A stretch of DNA of 64,000 nt from Mucilaginibacter sp. KACC 22063 (GTDB lineage Bacteria; Bacteroidota; Bacteroidia; Sphingobacteriales; Sphingobacteriaceae). Position 1 is the stretch's first letter. Each line of letters starts with the position of its first letter. A program made the translations under genes and the position numbers. The notes beneath the pieces are model-generated. The model was not told where the DNA came from. It searched no databases and worked only from the letters and a program-made list of their open reading frames with translations. Below are positions 1 to 8,265 of the stretch, piece after piece. The stretch spans positions 1,364,001-1,428,000 of the forward strand of contig NZ_CP117877.1 in assembly GCF_028736115.1 (NCBI RefSeq). Reading direction: 5' to 3'.

Positions 1-1
1 C

Positions 2-583
2 GGTAAGCATACACTTGCTTTGCATTTAATGCTGCACGGGCAACTGCATTTGTTTAAAACGCATAACGAAAATAAGTACACGGTTTTAGACATGAACTTT
101 GACGATGGCGAAGGGCTGGCGCTTACCGATTTTCAGGGAGCAGCTACGCCAACGCTTGATCCGCCGGAAACAGATGTGCCAGATGCACTGGATAAAACGG
201 TAAATGCAAAATGGTTTGTGGAGAAGCTGTCTAAGAAACGCTCCGCGATCAAGACCATTTTGCTCGATCAGAAATTTATCAGGGGAATTGGAAATGCCTA
301 TGCCGACGAGATTTTATACGATGCAGGTATATCGCCGTTTTCTGTCGCCAATAAAATACCTGACAATAAGGTTAAAGATCTGGCAAAGTCAGTACACAGC
401 GTTTTAACTGAAGCACAAAAGCAGATTATAAAAGCAAAACCGGATATCATCAGCGGCGAATTCCGCGACTTTCTGCAGGTGCATCATACACGCAAAAAGG
501 AAACACCAAAAGGTGAGAAGATCTTGGTGAAAGAAGGCTCCCGTAAAACGTACTATACCGAAGCGCAGGAGTTGTTTGAGTAG
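2..583 (+). CDS. Fpg/Nei-type DNA glycosylase with zinc-less finger (5' partial)
   Basis: C-terminal about 193 residues of a formamidopyrimidine-DNA glycosylase family protein; the reading frame is open to the left edge (GKHTLALHLMLHG), so the N-terminal catalytic proline lies outside. These enzymes remove oxidised purines and nick abasic sites in base-excision repair. The helix-two-turn-helix region is visible (LLDQKFIRGIGNAYADEILYDAGISP). The C-terminal finger keeps the Fpg framework (GSRKTYY) but the four zinc-binding cysteines are gone: the usual CPxCG position reads TPKG and the usual YYCPxCQ position reads YYTEAQ. This resembles the zinc-less finger of NEIL1 and plant Fpg. Family is certain; lesion specificity is not known. 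Confidence 0.88.
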   Translation, partial: GKHTLALHLMLHGQLHLFKTHNENKYTVLDMNFDDGEGLALTDFQGAATPTLDPPETDVPDALDKTVNAKWFVEKLSKKRSAIKTILLDQKFIRGIGNAYADEILYDAGISPFSVANKIPDNKVKDLAKSVHSVLTEAQKQIIKAKPDIISGEFRDFLQVHHTRKKETPKGEKILVKEGSRKTYYTEAQELFE

Positions 584-602
584 AAGTGAGATCGTTGAAA
601 TG

Positions 603-817
603 TCATTGCCAGGAACGAAGCAATCACAAAGTAGTAGATTGCTCTTGCAAATCGGAGATTGCTTCTCCGCCTTTCGGCAGATCGCAATGACGATAAGTGT
701 TTGTTGCTTCAGATTCTCGTGAATTGCGATGAGTGCAACGAAGAAGCAATCCCCGATTTGAAAAAACAATTTTCTTATTAGCGATTGCTTCTCTGCCTTT
801 CGGCAGATCGCAATGAC
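603..817. repeat. Palindromic REP-like repeats between convergent genes
   Basis: The 305-bp gap between the glycosylase and the M20 gene has no gene. It holds two units of a dispersed repeat with left arm TCATTGCCAGGAACGAAGCA (603-625) and an inverted right arm. The right arm occurs twice, at 657-691 and 783-817, as 35-bp direct copies differing at one position. Each can fold with an upstream attgc-type arm into a long stem. Related copies occur near 35645, 40908, 47891, 54672 and 58980. ORFs over this stretch are artefacts. Confidence 0.85.
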
Positions 818-830
818 ACAAGATGTTTTT

Positions 831-885
831 TGCTTTCGACTTTCAGCTTTTCGCTTTCTGCTTTCAGCTTTCAACTCCTCACTCA
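831..885. repeat. Low-complexity pyrimidine tract (CTTTC-GCTTTC units)
   Basis: Degenerate tandem words of the type GCTTTCGACTTTCAGCTTTT, almost free of purine runs on this strand, next to the palindromic repeat. The same vocabulary recurs at 40956-41050. It lies just past the 3' end of the M20 gene. No coding or promoter role is evident. Confidence 0.7.
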
Positions 886-888
886 AAT

Positions 889-1953
889 TCAGCATATCTT
901 TTCCAGCATCTGGATATACAAATTGATGCCTTCTTCAATTTCATTTACATAGATAAACTCATCTGCGGTATGTGAACGAGCCGAATCGCCGGGGCCTACT
1001 TTCACAGAAGGAATATCTAATAGCGATTGGTCTGACGTAGTTGGCGAACCGTAAGTGGTTCTGCCTAAAGCGATGCCAGCTTGTACTATAGGGTGGTTTT
1101 TATCTATTGATGATGGCTTTAAACGGATAGAACGTGGTTTTACCTCGCTGGTTACATGCTCGCGGATCATCTCTAACACTTCCTCGTTGCGGTAAGCATC
1201 TGTAACACGCACATCAACGGTAAAAGTACATTCGGCAGGTACTACGTTATGCTGCGAACCTGCATTGATGATGGTCACCGACATTTTTATCGGCCCAAAA
1301 ACTTCCGACTCTTTAGGGAAACGATAGGTACGGAACCATTCGATGTCTTGTATCGCTTTATAAATGGCGTTTTCGCCTTCTTCGCGTGCGGCATGGCCTG
1401 CTTTACCATGCGCTGTACAGTCAAGCACCATAAGCCCGCGTTCGGCAATAGCAAGATGCATTAAGGTGGGTTCACCTACAATGCCAAAATCCAGTTTGCC
1501 AAGTTCAGGAATGATCAGTTCAAGACCATTAACTCCCGAAATTTCTTCTTCGGCAGTAGCAGCCAGGCAAAAATTGTACTTCAGGCCTTCTTTTTCGTAA
1601 AAGTAAAGGAAGGTAGCAATAAGCGATACCAGGCATCCACCTGCATCATTACTGCCTAAGCCATAAAGCTTGCCGTCTTCAATTTTAGCTTCAAAAGGAT
1701 CGCGGGTATAGCCCGAGTTTGGCTTTACCGTGTCATGGTGCGAGTTAAGCAAAATGGTAGGCTTTGCCGGGTCAAAGTGTTTATTCCATGCCCAAACGTT
1801 ATTCATTTTACGGTGTGTTGCTACGCCGTGTTGCTCTAAATAAGCATTAACGATATTGGCCGTAAGATTTTCTTCTTTACTAAAAGAGGGTGTAGATATC
1901 AGGTGACGAAGCAACTGAACTGCTTCCTGAAATAAGGTGTTTATATTAATCAT
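889..1953 (-). CDS. M20 family metallopeptidase/deacetylase (ArgE/DapE-like)
   Basis: A 354-residue zinc-dependent amidohydrolase of the M20 family. Bacteroidota homologues of this size are usually annotated as acetylornithine or N-acetylcitrulline deacetylase in arginine synthesis. Metal and catalytic signatures are visible in order: LNSHHDTV, GSNDAGG, AATAEEEISG with the catalytic Glu pair, VGEPT, and a C-terminal SHTADEF histidine. The frame is open to 2022, but ATG at 1953 is preferred: it gives the natural N-terminus MININTLF, and a TAACTTTG box (1984-1991) would start transcription near 1979. No other arg gene is nearby, so the pathway is a family-based inference. Confidence 0.88.
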   Translation of the reverse strand: MININTLFQEAVQLLRHLISTPSFSKEENLTANIVNAYLEQHGVATHRKMNNVWAWNKHFDPAKPTILLNSHHDTVKPNSGYTRDPFEAKIEDGKLYGLGSNDAGGCLVSLIATFLYFYEKEGLKYNFCLAATAEEEISGVNGLELIIPELGKLDFGIVGEPTLMHLAIAERGLMVLDCTAHGKAGHAAREEGENAIYKAIQDIEWFRTYRFPKESEVFGPIKMSVTIINAGSQHNVVPAECTFTVDVRVTDAYRNEEVLEMIREHVTSEVKPRSIRLKPSSIDKNHPIVQAGIALGRTTYGSPTTSDQSLLDIPSVKVGPGDSARSHTADEFIYVNEIEEGINLYIQMLEKIC

Positions 1954-1983
1954 AACTGGTAGGGATACCCCGGTAGTATGGCA

Positions 1984-1991
1984 CAAAGTTA
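1984..1991 (-). promoter_or_regulatory. Bacteroidota -7 promoter box (TAACTTTG)
   Basis: Read on the minus strand, TAACTTTG matches the Bacteroidota consensus TAnnTTTG. It lies 31 bp upstream of the chosen ATG at 1953. No clear -33 TTG is seen at the right distance. Confidence 0.5.
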
Positions 1992-2050
1992 AGGTAATTT
2001 TTGAAGATGTAGGCGTACCCATGTGCAGATGCTTCGCAGGGTATTTACGG

Positions 2051-2083
2051 TTGCTATAATCTTCATGCTTTTAATTACATTTG
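2051..2083 (+). promoter_or_regulatory. Bacteroidota promoter for the DUF2851 gene
   Basis: TTG at 2051-2053, a 22-bp spacer, then TACATTTG at 2076-2083, matching the TTG/TAnnTTTG consensus. Predicted start of transcription is near 2088, giving a leader of about 23 nt before the ATG at 2111. Confidence 0.6.
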
Positions 2084-2110
2084 AAATAAACAAACCGTAC
2101 ACGATAACCT

Positions 2111-3394
2111 ATGCTTTTCACCGAAGACTTTTTGTACTATGTATGGAAATTCAGGCTTTTTGATCGCACAGCGCTGAAAACCACTGCCGGTGAAGATATA
2201 GAAATATTAAACCCGGGTTTACAAAACACTAATGCCGGGCCGGATTTCAGTAATGCCCGTGTTAAAATTGGCAACACCATTTGGGCCGGAAATGTAGAGA
2301 TCCACGTTGCCGCATCAGACTGGCGAAAGCACGGCCACCACCATGATAAGGCTTATGACAATGTGGTGTTGCATGTGGTTTATAAAAATGATATTCCTGA
2401 AACCTTGTTGCGCCGCGACCTTCCAACATTAGAGTTGGCTGAGCGTATCCCAGCCGAACTTTATAGCCGCTACCATCAAATGATTTATGGCAATCAGCGT
2501 TTAATCCCCTGCGAGGCAACTATTGCTTCTGTAGATAGTTTAACTATGCGTAACTGGCTCACCCGCGTTTTAGTGGAACGCTTAGAGAAGAAATCGGCTT
2601 TGATCTTAGAATCATTAGCGCATAATAAAGGCGATTGGGAAGAAACTTTTTACCAGCATTTAGCTGCAAATTTTGGTTTTAAAGTTAATGCGCTGCCATT
2701 TGAGATGCTGGCTAAATCTTTACCGCAATCCGTTTTGGCCAAGCATAAAAATTCTCCTTTACAAATAGAAGCATTAATATTTGGCCAGGCTGGTTTTCTT
2801 GAAGAAGACTTTACGGAAGAATATCCCAACAAGCTCAAAACTGAATACCAGTTTCTTCGTAAAAAATATAACCTCAACCCCGTTGAAAAGCACTTATGGA
2901 AATTTGCCCGCATGCGGCCGCTTAACTTTCCAACAATCAGGCTGGCACAATTTGCTGCACTCATTGTAAAATCAAACCATTTGTTTTCTAAGATTATCGA
3001 GATTAAAGAGATTCCGCAACTGATTGATCTGTTTGCAGGCATCGAAGTAAATCCGTATTGGGATACCCATTATCGTTTCGGTACAGAAAGTAAATCAGTA
3101 TCAAAACAAATGGGGGAGAGCTCTGTTAACAACATATTGCTTAATACATTGGCGCTCACCTTGTTTAGCTACGGCAAGTACCATCAGCAACAACGATACA
3201 TAAGCAGATGCTTACAGCTTTTAGAAGAGTTGCCCGCAGAACAGAATAACATTATAGATGATTTCGACGTTTTAGGATTGAAAACTAAAACTGCTTTTGA
3301 AACACAGGCCCTATTGGAACTTCGCAACAATTATTGCAACTTTAAAAAGTGTTTGCAATGCGGCGTTGGAAACAAGATATTAAGATTGGTTTGA
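2111..3394 (+). CDS. DUF2851 family protein
   Basis: A 427-residue soluble protein of the DUF2851 family, found mainly in Bacteroidota and without a known function. The conserved N-terminus is recognisable (FLYYVWKFRLFD, then ILNPGLQNTNAGPDFSNARV and NVEIHVAASDWRKHGHHHD). The motif cluster N-x-G-P-D-F and E-x-H-x-x-x-x-D-W looks like a polar active-site or metal-binding set, but this is only an inference. No signal peptide or membrane segment is visible. The start is supported by a good promoter just upstream. The stop is one base from the next start, so it is probably co-transcribed with the PspC-domain gene. Confidence 0.88.
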   Translation: MLFTEDFLYYVWKFRLFDRTALKTTAGEDIEILNPGLQNTNAGPDFSNARVKIGNTIWAGNVEIHVAASDWRKHGHHHDKAYDNVVLHVVYKNDIPETLLRRDLPTLELAERIPAELYSRYHQMIYGNQRLIPCEATIASVDSLTMRNWLTRVLVERLEKKSALILESLAHNKGDWEETFYQHLAANFGFKVNALPFEMLAKSLPQSVLAKHKNSPLQIEALIFGQAGFLEEDFTEEYPNKLKTEYQFLRKKYNLNPVEKHLWKFARMRPLNFPTIRLAQFAALIVKSNHLFSKIIEIKEIPQLIDLFAGIEVNPYWDTHYRFGTESKSVSKQMGESSVNNILLNTLALTLFSYGKYHQQQRYISRCLQLLEELPAEQNNIIDDFDVLGLKTKTAFETQALLELRNNYCNFKKCLQCGVGNKILRLV

Positions 3395-3395
3395 G

Positions 3396-3617
3396 ATGAT
3401 ACAGCGTATTCTAACATTTTTTGAGCGTTACTCATTTGGGGTTTGCACCTATCTTGGCGAACGCTTTAATATCTCTATAGCCAAAATCAGGCTATTTTTT
3501 ATTTACTCATCATTTCTGGCAGTAGGTTTTCCGCTGGTATTTTATTTTTTTGCAGGAATTGTGCTTGATATCCGCAACTATGTAAAGCGTATCCATTCAA
3601 GGATAACCGATCTTTAA
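3396..3617 (+). CDS. PspC domain-containing small membrane protein
   Basis: A 73-residue protein with the layout of a short PspC domain: a basic/aromatic N-terminus (ILTFFERYSFGVCTYLGERF), then one long hydrophobic stretch (about residues 30-57) and a basic tail. PspC proteins act in phage-shock type envelope stress responses, though many short Bacteroidota members are uncharacterised. The ATG begins one base after the TGA of the DUF2851 gene (TGAGATG), so the two are probably translationally coupled. No pspA or pspB is nearby. Confidence 0.78.
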   Translation: MIQRILTFFERYSFGVCTYLGERFNISIAKIRLFFIYSSFLAVGFPLVFYFFAGIVLDIRNYVKRIHSRITDL

Positions 3618-3620
3618 TAA

Positions 3621-3645
3621 AAAGCCAGCGTTAAATCCCGGCTTT
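3621..3645 (+). terminator. Weak intrinsic terminator after the PspC-domain gene
   Basis: Six-base-pair arms AAAGCC (3621-3626) and GGCTTT (3640-3645) around a 13-nt loop, followed by a T-rich run (GAATTTTCTATTTT), four bases after the TAA of the PspC-domain gene. Confidence 0.4.
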
Positions 3646-3752
3646 GAATTTTCTATTTTAAAGGTTTCCGCACTTAAGAAACAGAAGGCAATTATATCCG
3701 ATTATCCCAGGGTTATCAAAAACTAAGTGATTAACTGGCAGGCCTTAAATAG

Positions 3753-3992
3753 TTAAACCTGGTCGTCGTACTCTATTTTTACTTGAACAGATTTATCGTC
3801 GTGTACCTTGGCAAACTGGCGGGGGTTACGTGTAAAATCAGGATCGGTATCCAGGTAAATGTTGGTTACGTTTATTATCTGGGGCTTTGCTTCAGTGCCG
3901 ATGTTGTATATGCAAGACTGGTCGTTATCAAGTTTGCTTTTTATCTCCTGATATTCTCTGCCGGTAAGCATTACCATTTTTTCAGCTTTCAT
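3753..3992 (-). CDS. Hypothetical protein, 79 aa
   Basis: A short, soluble, charged protein (MKAEKMVMLTGREYQEIK... ending VQVKIEYDDQV) that I do not assign to a family. The N-terminal MVMLTGREYQEIKSKLDND segment looks like a short helix. The rest has beta-like alternation with a single Cys. It lies between the PspC-domain gene (convergent) and the ankyrin gene (same strand, 52 bp upstream), so it may be co-transcribed with the latter. Codon use is ordinary for the window, which favours a real gene. Confidence 0.6.
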   Translation of the reverse strand: MKAEKMVMLTGREYQEIKSKLDNDQSCIYNIGTEAKPQIINVTNIYLDTDPDFTRNPRQFAKVHDDKSVQVKIEYDDQV

Positions 3993-4044
3993 GAATCGTA
4001 ATTTATATGTTTACAACGCGCAATGTAAGGTTTTGATTTTAAGA

Positions 4045-4692
4045 TCAGCTTAATATATCGGCTATTTCTTTAAACCCTTTTTCGCGTGCAAGGTCGGCAG
4101 GTAATTTGCCGCCTTCCATGCGTGCATCAACCGATGCGCCATTTTCCAGTAATAAGATAAGGATGTCAAGGTTGCCATTCTGAGCGGCTGCGTGTAGGGG
4201 CGTACTGCCAGCCTGTTGCACCACATTTACATTGGCGCCGTTTTCAATCAATAGCTTTGTAATAGCCGTAAAGTTGCCAGCCACTGCCGAATGTATGGGT
4301 GCAACCCGGAAATTGTTATCGGCAGGCAGGTTGACATCAGCTCCCTTTAAAATTAAATACTTAGCTACTTCCAAATGCCCAAAATAACAGGCCAAGCCAA
4401 GCGGGGTAAAGCCATCAGGCGCATAATCATTTATAGAATCAGGCTGCGACTGCACCAGGTAAGCCACCGCATCAAACTTACCCGCAGCGGACGCTTCGAA
4501 CAAATTAATTTCGCTTAAATGTTCGAGTATAAGCGAAACAATCTGCGGCTTTTTAAAGTAGCAGGCCAGCATAAGCGGCGATACATTGTAACTGGTATTG
4601 GCAGTAGCCAGCGATGGGTTGGCTGTAAACAGCCTTTTTAATCCCATAATATCTGCCGAACCAATATATGCTTCCAATTGTTCTACGCTCAT
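4045..4692 (-). CDS. Ankyrin repeat protein
   Basis: A 215-residue soluble protein made almost entirely of ankyrin repeats. Clear repeat cores are YNVSPLMLACYFKKPQIVSL, DGFTPLGLACYFGHLEVAKY, RVAPIHSAVAGNFTAITKLL and GSTPLHAAAQNGNLDILILL, each followed by an ENGA or KGAD-type turn; a degenerate final repeat ends GGKLPADLAREKGFKEIADI. Ankyrin proteins bind partner proteins; the partner here is unknown. There is no signal peptide, so it should be cytoplasmic. It is divergent from ftsK with 88 bp between the starts. Confidence 0.85.
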   Translation of the reverse strand: MSVEQLEAYIGSADIMGLKRLFTANPSLATANTSYNVSPLMLACYFKKPQIVSLILEHLSEINLFEASAAGKFDAVAYLVQSQPDSINDYAPDGFTPLGLACYFGHLEVAKYLILKGADVNLPADNNFRVAPIHSAVAGNFTAITKLLIENGANVNVVQQAGSTPLHAAAQNGNLDILILLLENGASVDARMEGGKLPADLAREKGFKEIADILS

Positions 4693-4751
4693 AAATCAAT
4701 ATTACAAATATTTTAAAAAATATTACGAATGGCGCTTTTATCTATTAACTT

Positions 4752-4759
4752 TATATTTG
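4752..4759 (+). promoter_or_regulatory. Promoter box of ftsK (TATATTTG)
   Basis: TATATTTG matches the Bacteroidota -7 consensus TAnnTTTG. Predicted transcription start is near 4764, about 17 nt before the ftsK ATG. No -33 TTG is obvious. Confidence 0.5.
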
Positions 4760-4780
4760 CGTTTTTAACTGTCGATACGG

Positions 4781-7438
4781 ATGCCGCCAAAAGGAAATCA
4801 GTTTAAATCTTCTAATAGTTTCAGGGACGAAAATAAGCCACGCCAGGGTAACGGACCTGCCAAAAACGGACGTGAAAAGACAGTTAAGTCGCGCATTGAA
4901 AAACTGCCTGATTTTAACCTTCACGATGGCCGTTTTGTAAAAATTGCCGGGTTATTTTGCCTGATACTCGCCATATTTTTCTTTATGGCTTTTACTGCCT
5001 ATATGTTTACCTGGCAGCAGGACCAAAGCTATGTGTCGCGCGCTAATGGCGGCTGGCATAACCTTTTTAAAACCCAGCAGGAGCTTCTTGACAATGGCAT
5101 TAAAGATCCTATTGTAGATAACTGGATGGGTAAACTTGGCGCTCTGCTTTCAGACCAGTTTATATACCAGTGGTTTGGTGTAGCCTCTTACCTGTTTGTA
5201 TTTATATTTGTGGTAATAGGTTACCGCATGCTGTTTAAGGTAAGGTTGTTTTCTATACCTAAAACGCTTGCTTATTCTTTTTTCAGCATTGTATTTTTAT
5301 CAATTGCTGTTGGTTTTATACATGGTTTAATATCTGACTATCCGCACTTTTTAGAAGGCGAATTTGGTTTTTGGACCAACCGTTTGCTTGATGCCCAGAT
5401 AGGGCAGGCCGGTACAGGGTTTTTACTGGTGTTTGCAGCTTTAACCGTACTGATCATTGCTTATAACATCGACTTTAAATTGCCTGAACGTAAAACCAAA
5501 GGCGGGCTTATGCCATCTGTAGCCAATGGTATTGTACCAGAGCCGGTAGAATTGGAAGATGAGTTGATTTCAGAACCGGTGGAATGGCAAAAAACAAACC
5601 GGGCCAGGTTTGAACCTATCCCAGAGCCGCCTATGCCAACAACGCCTTTGCAGCAAAACGTAGTGGTGCATAAGCCTATTATAGCAGCTGAGCCTATACA
5701 CGAGGAAGAAATTATACCGCATAGTACAGCACATACAACAGTTTTGCAAAACAACATTTTGCACGAGCCGATTACTTTAACGCCTGAACCTTTAATGGAA
5801 GAAGGTGGGTCGGAAGTAGAGGACATCCCGCTTACTGTTGAAGATACGCGCCCGCAGGCTGAACTGCCGATTGAAAAAGAAACTGAAGTTACTGCTAACG
5901 AACTGGTAGACAAATTCGGAACATTTGATCCCAAGCTTGATCTTTCGGGTTATAAATATCCGGGACTTGACCTGCTTGAAAACTATGGTTCAAATAAAAT
6001 AGCTGTTGATGCCGGTGAGCTTGAAGCCAATAAAAATAAAATTGTAGAGACCCTTAATCACTACAATATTGAGATTGATAAGATCAAGGCAACCATAGGC
6101 CCAACAGTAACCTTGTACGAGATCATCCCTGCGCCGGGTGTGCGTATTTCCAAAATTAAAAACCTGGAAGACGATATCGCACTTAGCCTTGCAGCTTTAG
6201 GTATCCGTATTATTGCGCCAATGCCGGGTAAGGGTACTATAGGTATCGAGGTGCCTAATCAGCATCCTGAAATGGTATCTATGCGTAGTGTATTGGCTAC
6301 TGAGAAATTTCAGAACACCACAATGGATCTGCCTATAGCTTTAGGTAAAACCATCTCTAATGAAGTATTTATTGCCGACCTGGCTAAGATGCCACACTTA
6401 TTGGTGGCAGGTGCTACCGGCCAGGGTAAGTCGGTTGGTATCAATGCGATATTAGTATCGTTGCTTTACAAACGCCACCCAGCCGAGCTTAAGTTTGTAA
6501 TGGTTGACCCTAAAAAGGTGGAGTTAACTTTGTTCCGCAAAATAGAAAGGCATTTCCTGGCTAAGCTTCCTGACGAGGCTGATGCCATTATCACTGATAC
6601 TAAGAAGGTAATTAATACACTTAATTCTTTGTGTATTGAGATGGATCAGCGTTATGACCTGCTTAAAGATGCACAGGTACGTAACCTGAAAGAGTATAAC
6701 GCCAAGTTTGTTAACCGTAAGCTTAACCCTAATGAAGGCCACCGCTTTTTACCTTTCATTGTATTAGTGGTTGACGAGTTTGCCGATTTAATGATGACTG
6801 CCGGTAAAGAGGTAGAAACCCCAATTGCCCGTTTAGCGCAGCTTGCCCGTGCGGTGGGTATTCACCTGGTTATTGCCACGCAGCGCCCATCGGTTAATAT
6901 TATCACCGGTACCATTAAGGCTAACTTTCCGGCTCGTTTGGCATTTAGGGTATTGTCAAAGATAGACTCTCGTACCATTTTGGATGCAGGCGGTGCTGAT
7001 CAGTTAATTGGCCGTGGTGATATGTTGTTGGCGATGGGCAGTGACCTGATTCGTTTGCAGTGTGCCTTTGTTGATACGCCGGAAGTAGAAAAAATATCCG
7101 ACTTTATTGGTAACCAGCGTGGCTATTCAACTGCAATGCTGTTGCCTGAATATGTGGGAGAGGGCGAGGCAAGCAGCAGCCCCAAAGAATTTGATCCGTC
7201 TGACCGTGACCCGATGTTCGAAGACGCAGCGCGTTTAATTGTACTACATCAGCAGGGCTCAACATCGTTAATTCAGCGTAAGCTTAAATTAGGTTATAAC
7301 CGTGCAGGCCGTATCATTGATCAGTTAGAAGCCGCAGGTATTGTTGGTCCGTTTGAAGGCAGCAAAGCCCGTGAGGTTTTATACCCTGACGAATACAGCC
7401 TGGAAAGACATCTTGAAGAACTGCAAAAAAAGGATTAA
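4781..7438 (+). CDS. ftsK: DNA translocase FtsK
   Basis: An 885-residue FtsK/SpoIIIE translocase that pumps chromosomal DNA at the division septum. Order of parts: a basic cytoplasmic N-terminus; about four membrane helices between residues 50 and 230; a Pro/Glu-rich linker (about 250-390); the alpha/beta motor with Walker A GATGQGKSVG at about 544 and Walker B LVVDEFADLM near 665; and a C-terminal gamma winged helix (about 805-870, with TSLIQRKLKLGYNRAGRIID) that in this family reads polar DNA motifs. The linker is short compared with E. coli FtsK and typical of Bacteroidota. A LolA-like gene follows at 62 bp. Confidence 0.97.
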   Translation: MPPKGNQFKSSNSFRDENKPRQGNGPAKNGREKTVKSRIEKLPDFNLHDGRFVKIAGLFCLILAIFFFMAFTAYMFTWQQDQSYVSRANGGWHNLFKTQQELLDNGIKDPIVDNWMGKLGALLSDQFIYQWFGVASYLFVFIFVVIGYRMLFKVRLFSIPKTLAYSFFSIVFLSIAVGFIHGLISDYPHFLEGEFGFWTNRLLDAQIGQAGTGFLLVFAALTVLIIAYNIDFKLPERKTKGGLMPSVANGIVPEPVELEDELISEPVEWQKTNRARFEPIPEPPMPTTPLQQNVVVHKPIIAAEPIHEEEIIPHSTAHTTVLQNNILHEPITLTPEPLMEEGGSEVEDIPLTVEDTRPQAELPIEKETEVTANELVDKFGTFDPKLDLSGYKYPGLDLLENYGSNKIAVDAGELEANKNKIVETLNHYNIEIDKIKATIGPTVTLYEIIPAPGVRISKIKNLEDDIALSLAALGIRIIAPMPGKGTIGIEVPNQHPEMVSMRSVLATEKFQNTTMDLPIALGKTISNEVFIADLAKMPHLLVAGATGQGKSVGINAILVSLLYKRHPAELKFVMVDPKKVELTLFRKIERHFLAKLPDEADAIITDTKKVINTLNSLCIEMDQRYDLLKDAQVRNLKEYNAKFVNRKLNPNEGHRFLPFIVLVVDEFADLMMTAGKEVETPIARLAQLARAVGIHLVIATQRPSVNIITGTIKANFPARLAFRVLSKIDSRTILDAGGADQLIGRGDMLLAMGSDLIRLQCAFVDTPEVEKISDFIGNQRGYSTAMLLPEYVGEGEASSSPKEFDPSDRDPMFEDAARLIVLHQQGSTSLIQRKLKLGYNRAGRIIDQLEAAGIVGPFEGSKAREVLYPDEYSLERHLEELQKKD

Positions 7439-7479
7439 ACCAATCTGAAATCTTTTTATCTAATTTAAGCTAAGGTCAT

Positions 7480-7487
7480 TACCTTTG
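7480..7487 (+). promoter_or_regulatory. Promoter box of the lolA-like gene (TACCTTTG)
   Basis: TACCTTTG fits TAnnTTTG and lies 13 bp upstream of the ATG at 7501. Predicted start of transcription is near 7492, so the leader would be under 10 nt. This suggests the gene can be expressed independently of ftsK. Confidence 0.5.
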
Positions 7488-7500
7488 GCGGCTGAATTTT

Positions 7501-8181
7501 ATGAAAAAAACTATCTTATTTACTATAATCAGTCTGGCTACATTAGGCAAAACTTTTGCTCAAAAAGATACCCAGGCTAAAGCCATATTAGATCAGGTTA
7601 CCAATAAGTATAAAACTTATGATGCTGTAAAAACAGACTTTGTTTTTGCATTAGAGAACCCGCAGGCTAATATTAGAGAAACACAGACAGGTACACTTGT
7701 TGCTAAATCAAAAAGCAATAAATTTAAAGTAACCATTTATGGTAAACCTGTTGCAGGCAAGCCGGTGATTGCTCAGGAAATCATCAGCGATGGTAAAAGC
7801 CAATGGACTTATCTTAAAAAGGATAACGAGGTTCAGGTAAATGAAGTGGATAAAAGCGGCGAAGGTTTAAACCCTGCCCAGATATTTACCATTTACCAAA
7901 AAGGCTTTAAGTATTTATATACAGGTGATCAGAAACTGAATGGCAAGCTTTGCCAGGTGATTGAGCTTAGCCCGTTGGATGCTAAAAAGTCGATATTTAA
8001 AGTGCGTTTATTTATTGATAAAGCTCAAAAGCAAATTTACAGTGCTTTGATCTTTGATAGAAATGGTAACAAGTATAACTATACCATTAAGTCGTTCAGT
8101 AGTAATGCAAACGTGCCAGATAATACTTTCACGTTTGACCCCAAGGCACACCCTGGAGTCGAGGTGGTTGACTTACGATAA
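7501..8181 (+). CDS. LolA-like outer-membrane lipoprotein carrier protein
   Basis: A 226-residue exported protein with a signal peptide (MKKTILFTIISLATLGKTFA, cut before QKD) and a LolA/LolB-type fold suggested by the strand pattern (DAVKTDFVFALENPQ, ISDGKSQWTYLKKDNEVQVNEVD, GLNPAQIFTIYQKGFKYLY). LolA shuttles lipoproteins through the periplasm from LolCDE to the outer membrane. Many lipoproteins are encoded in this window, but a direct link is only inference. Pairing with ftsK is a common Bacteroidota arrangement. A strong terminator follows. Confidence 0.85.
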   Translation: MKKTILFTIISLATLGKTFAQKDTQAKAILDQVTNKYKTYDAVKTDFVFALENPQANIRETQTGTLVAKSKSNKFKVTIYGKPVAGKPVIAQEIISDGKSQWTYLKKDNEVQVNEVDKSGEGLNPAQIFTIYQKGFKYLYTGDQKLNGKLCQVIELSPLDAKKSIFKVRLFIDKAQKQIYSALIFDRNGNKYNYTIKSFSSNANVPDNTFTFDPKAHPGVEVVDLR

Positions 8182-8187
8182 TATTTA

Positions 8188-8212
8188 AAGGCTGCAATTG
8201 CAGCCTTTTTTG
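8188..8212 (+). terminator. Intrinsic terminator after the lolA-like gene
   Basis: A perfect 20-bp palindrome AAGGCTGCAATTGCAGCCTT (8188-8207) is followed directly by TTTTG, seven bases after the TAA of the lolA-like gene. Confidence 0.85.
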
Positions 8213-8220
8213 TTGAATAA

Positions 8221-8252
8221 TTGCAAACATTTAGCTGCATTTATTAATTTTG
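8221..8252 (+). promoter_or_regulatory. Bacteroidota promoter for the 90-aa protein and MBL gene
   Basis: TTG (8221-8223), a 21-bp spacer and TAATTTTG (8245-8252): both elements of the Bacteroidota consensus at the expected distance. Transcription would start near 8257, about 9 nt before the ATG at 8266. Confidence 0.65.
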
Positions 8253-8265
8253 AAATTACACCTAT

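Noticed and set aside
404..895. Long minus-strand open frame across the repeats near 600-890
   Set aside because: It runs through palindromic repeats and the 3' end of the glycosylase gene; the translated words are repeat-derived (CRKAEKQS twice), not a protein family.
1954..2022. Upstream extension of the M20 gene
   Set aside because: The extra residues are not typical for the family and cover the TAACTTTG promoter box; ATG at 1953 is a better start.
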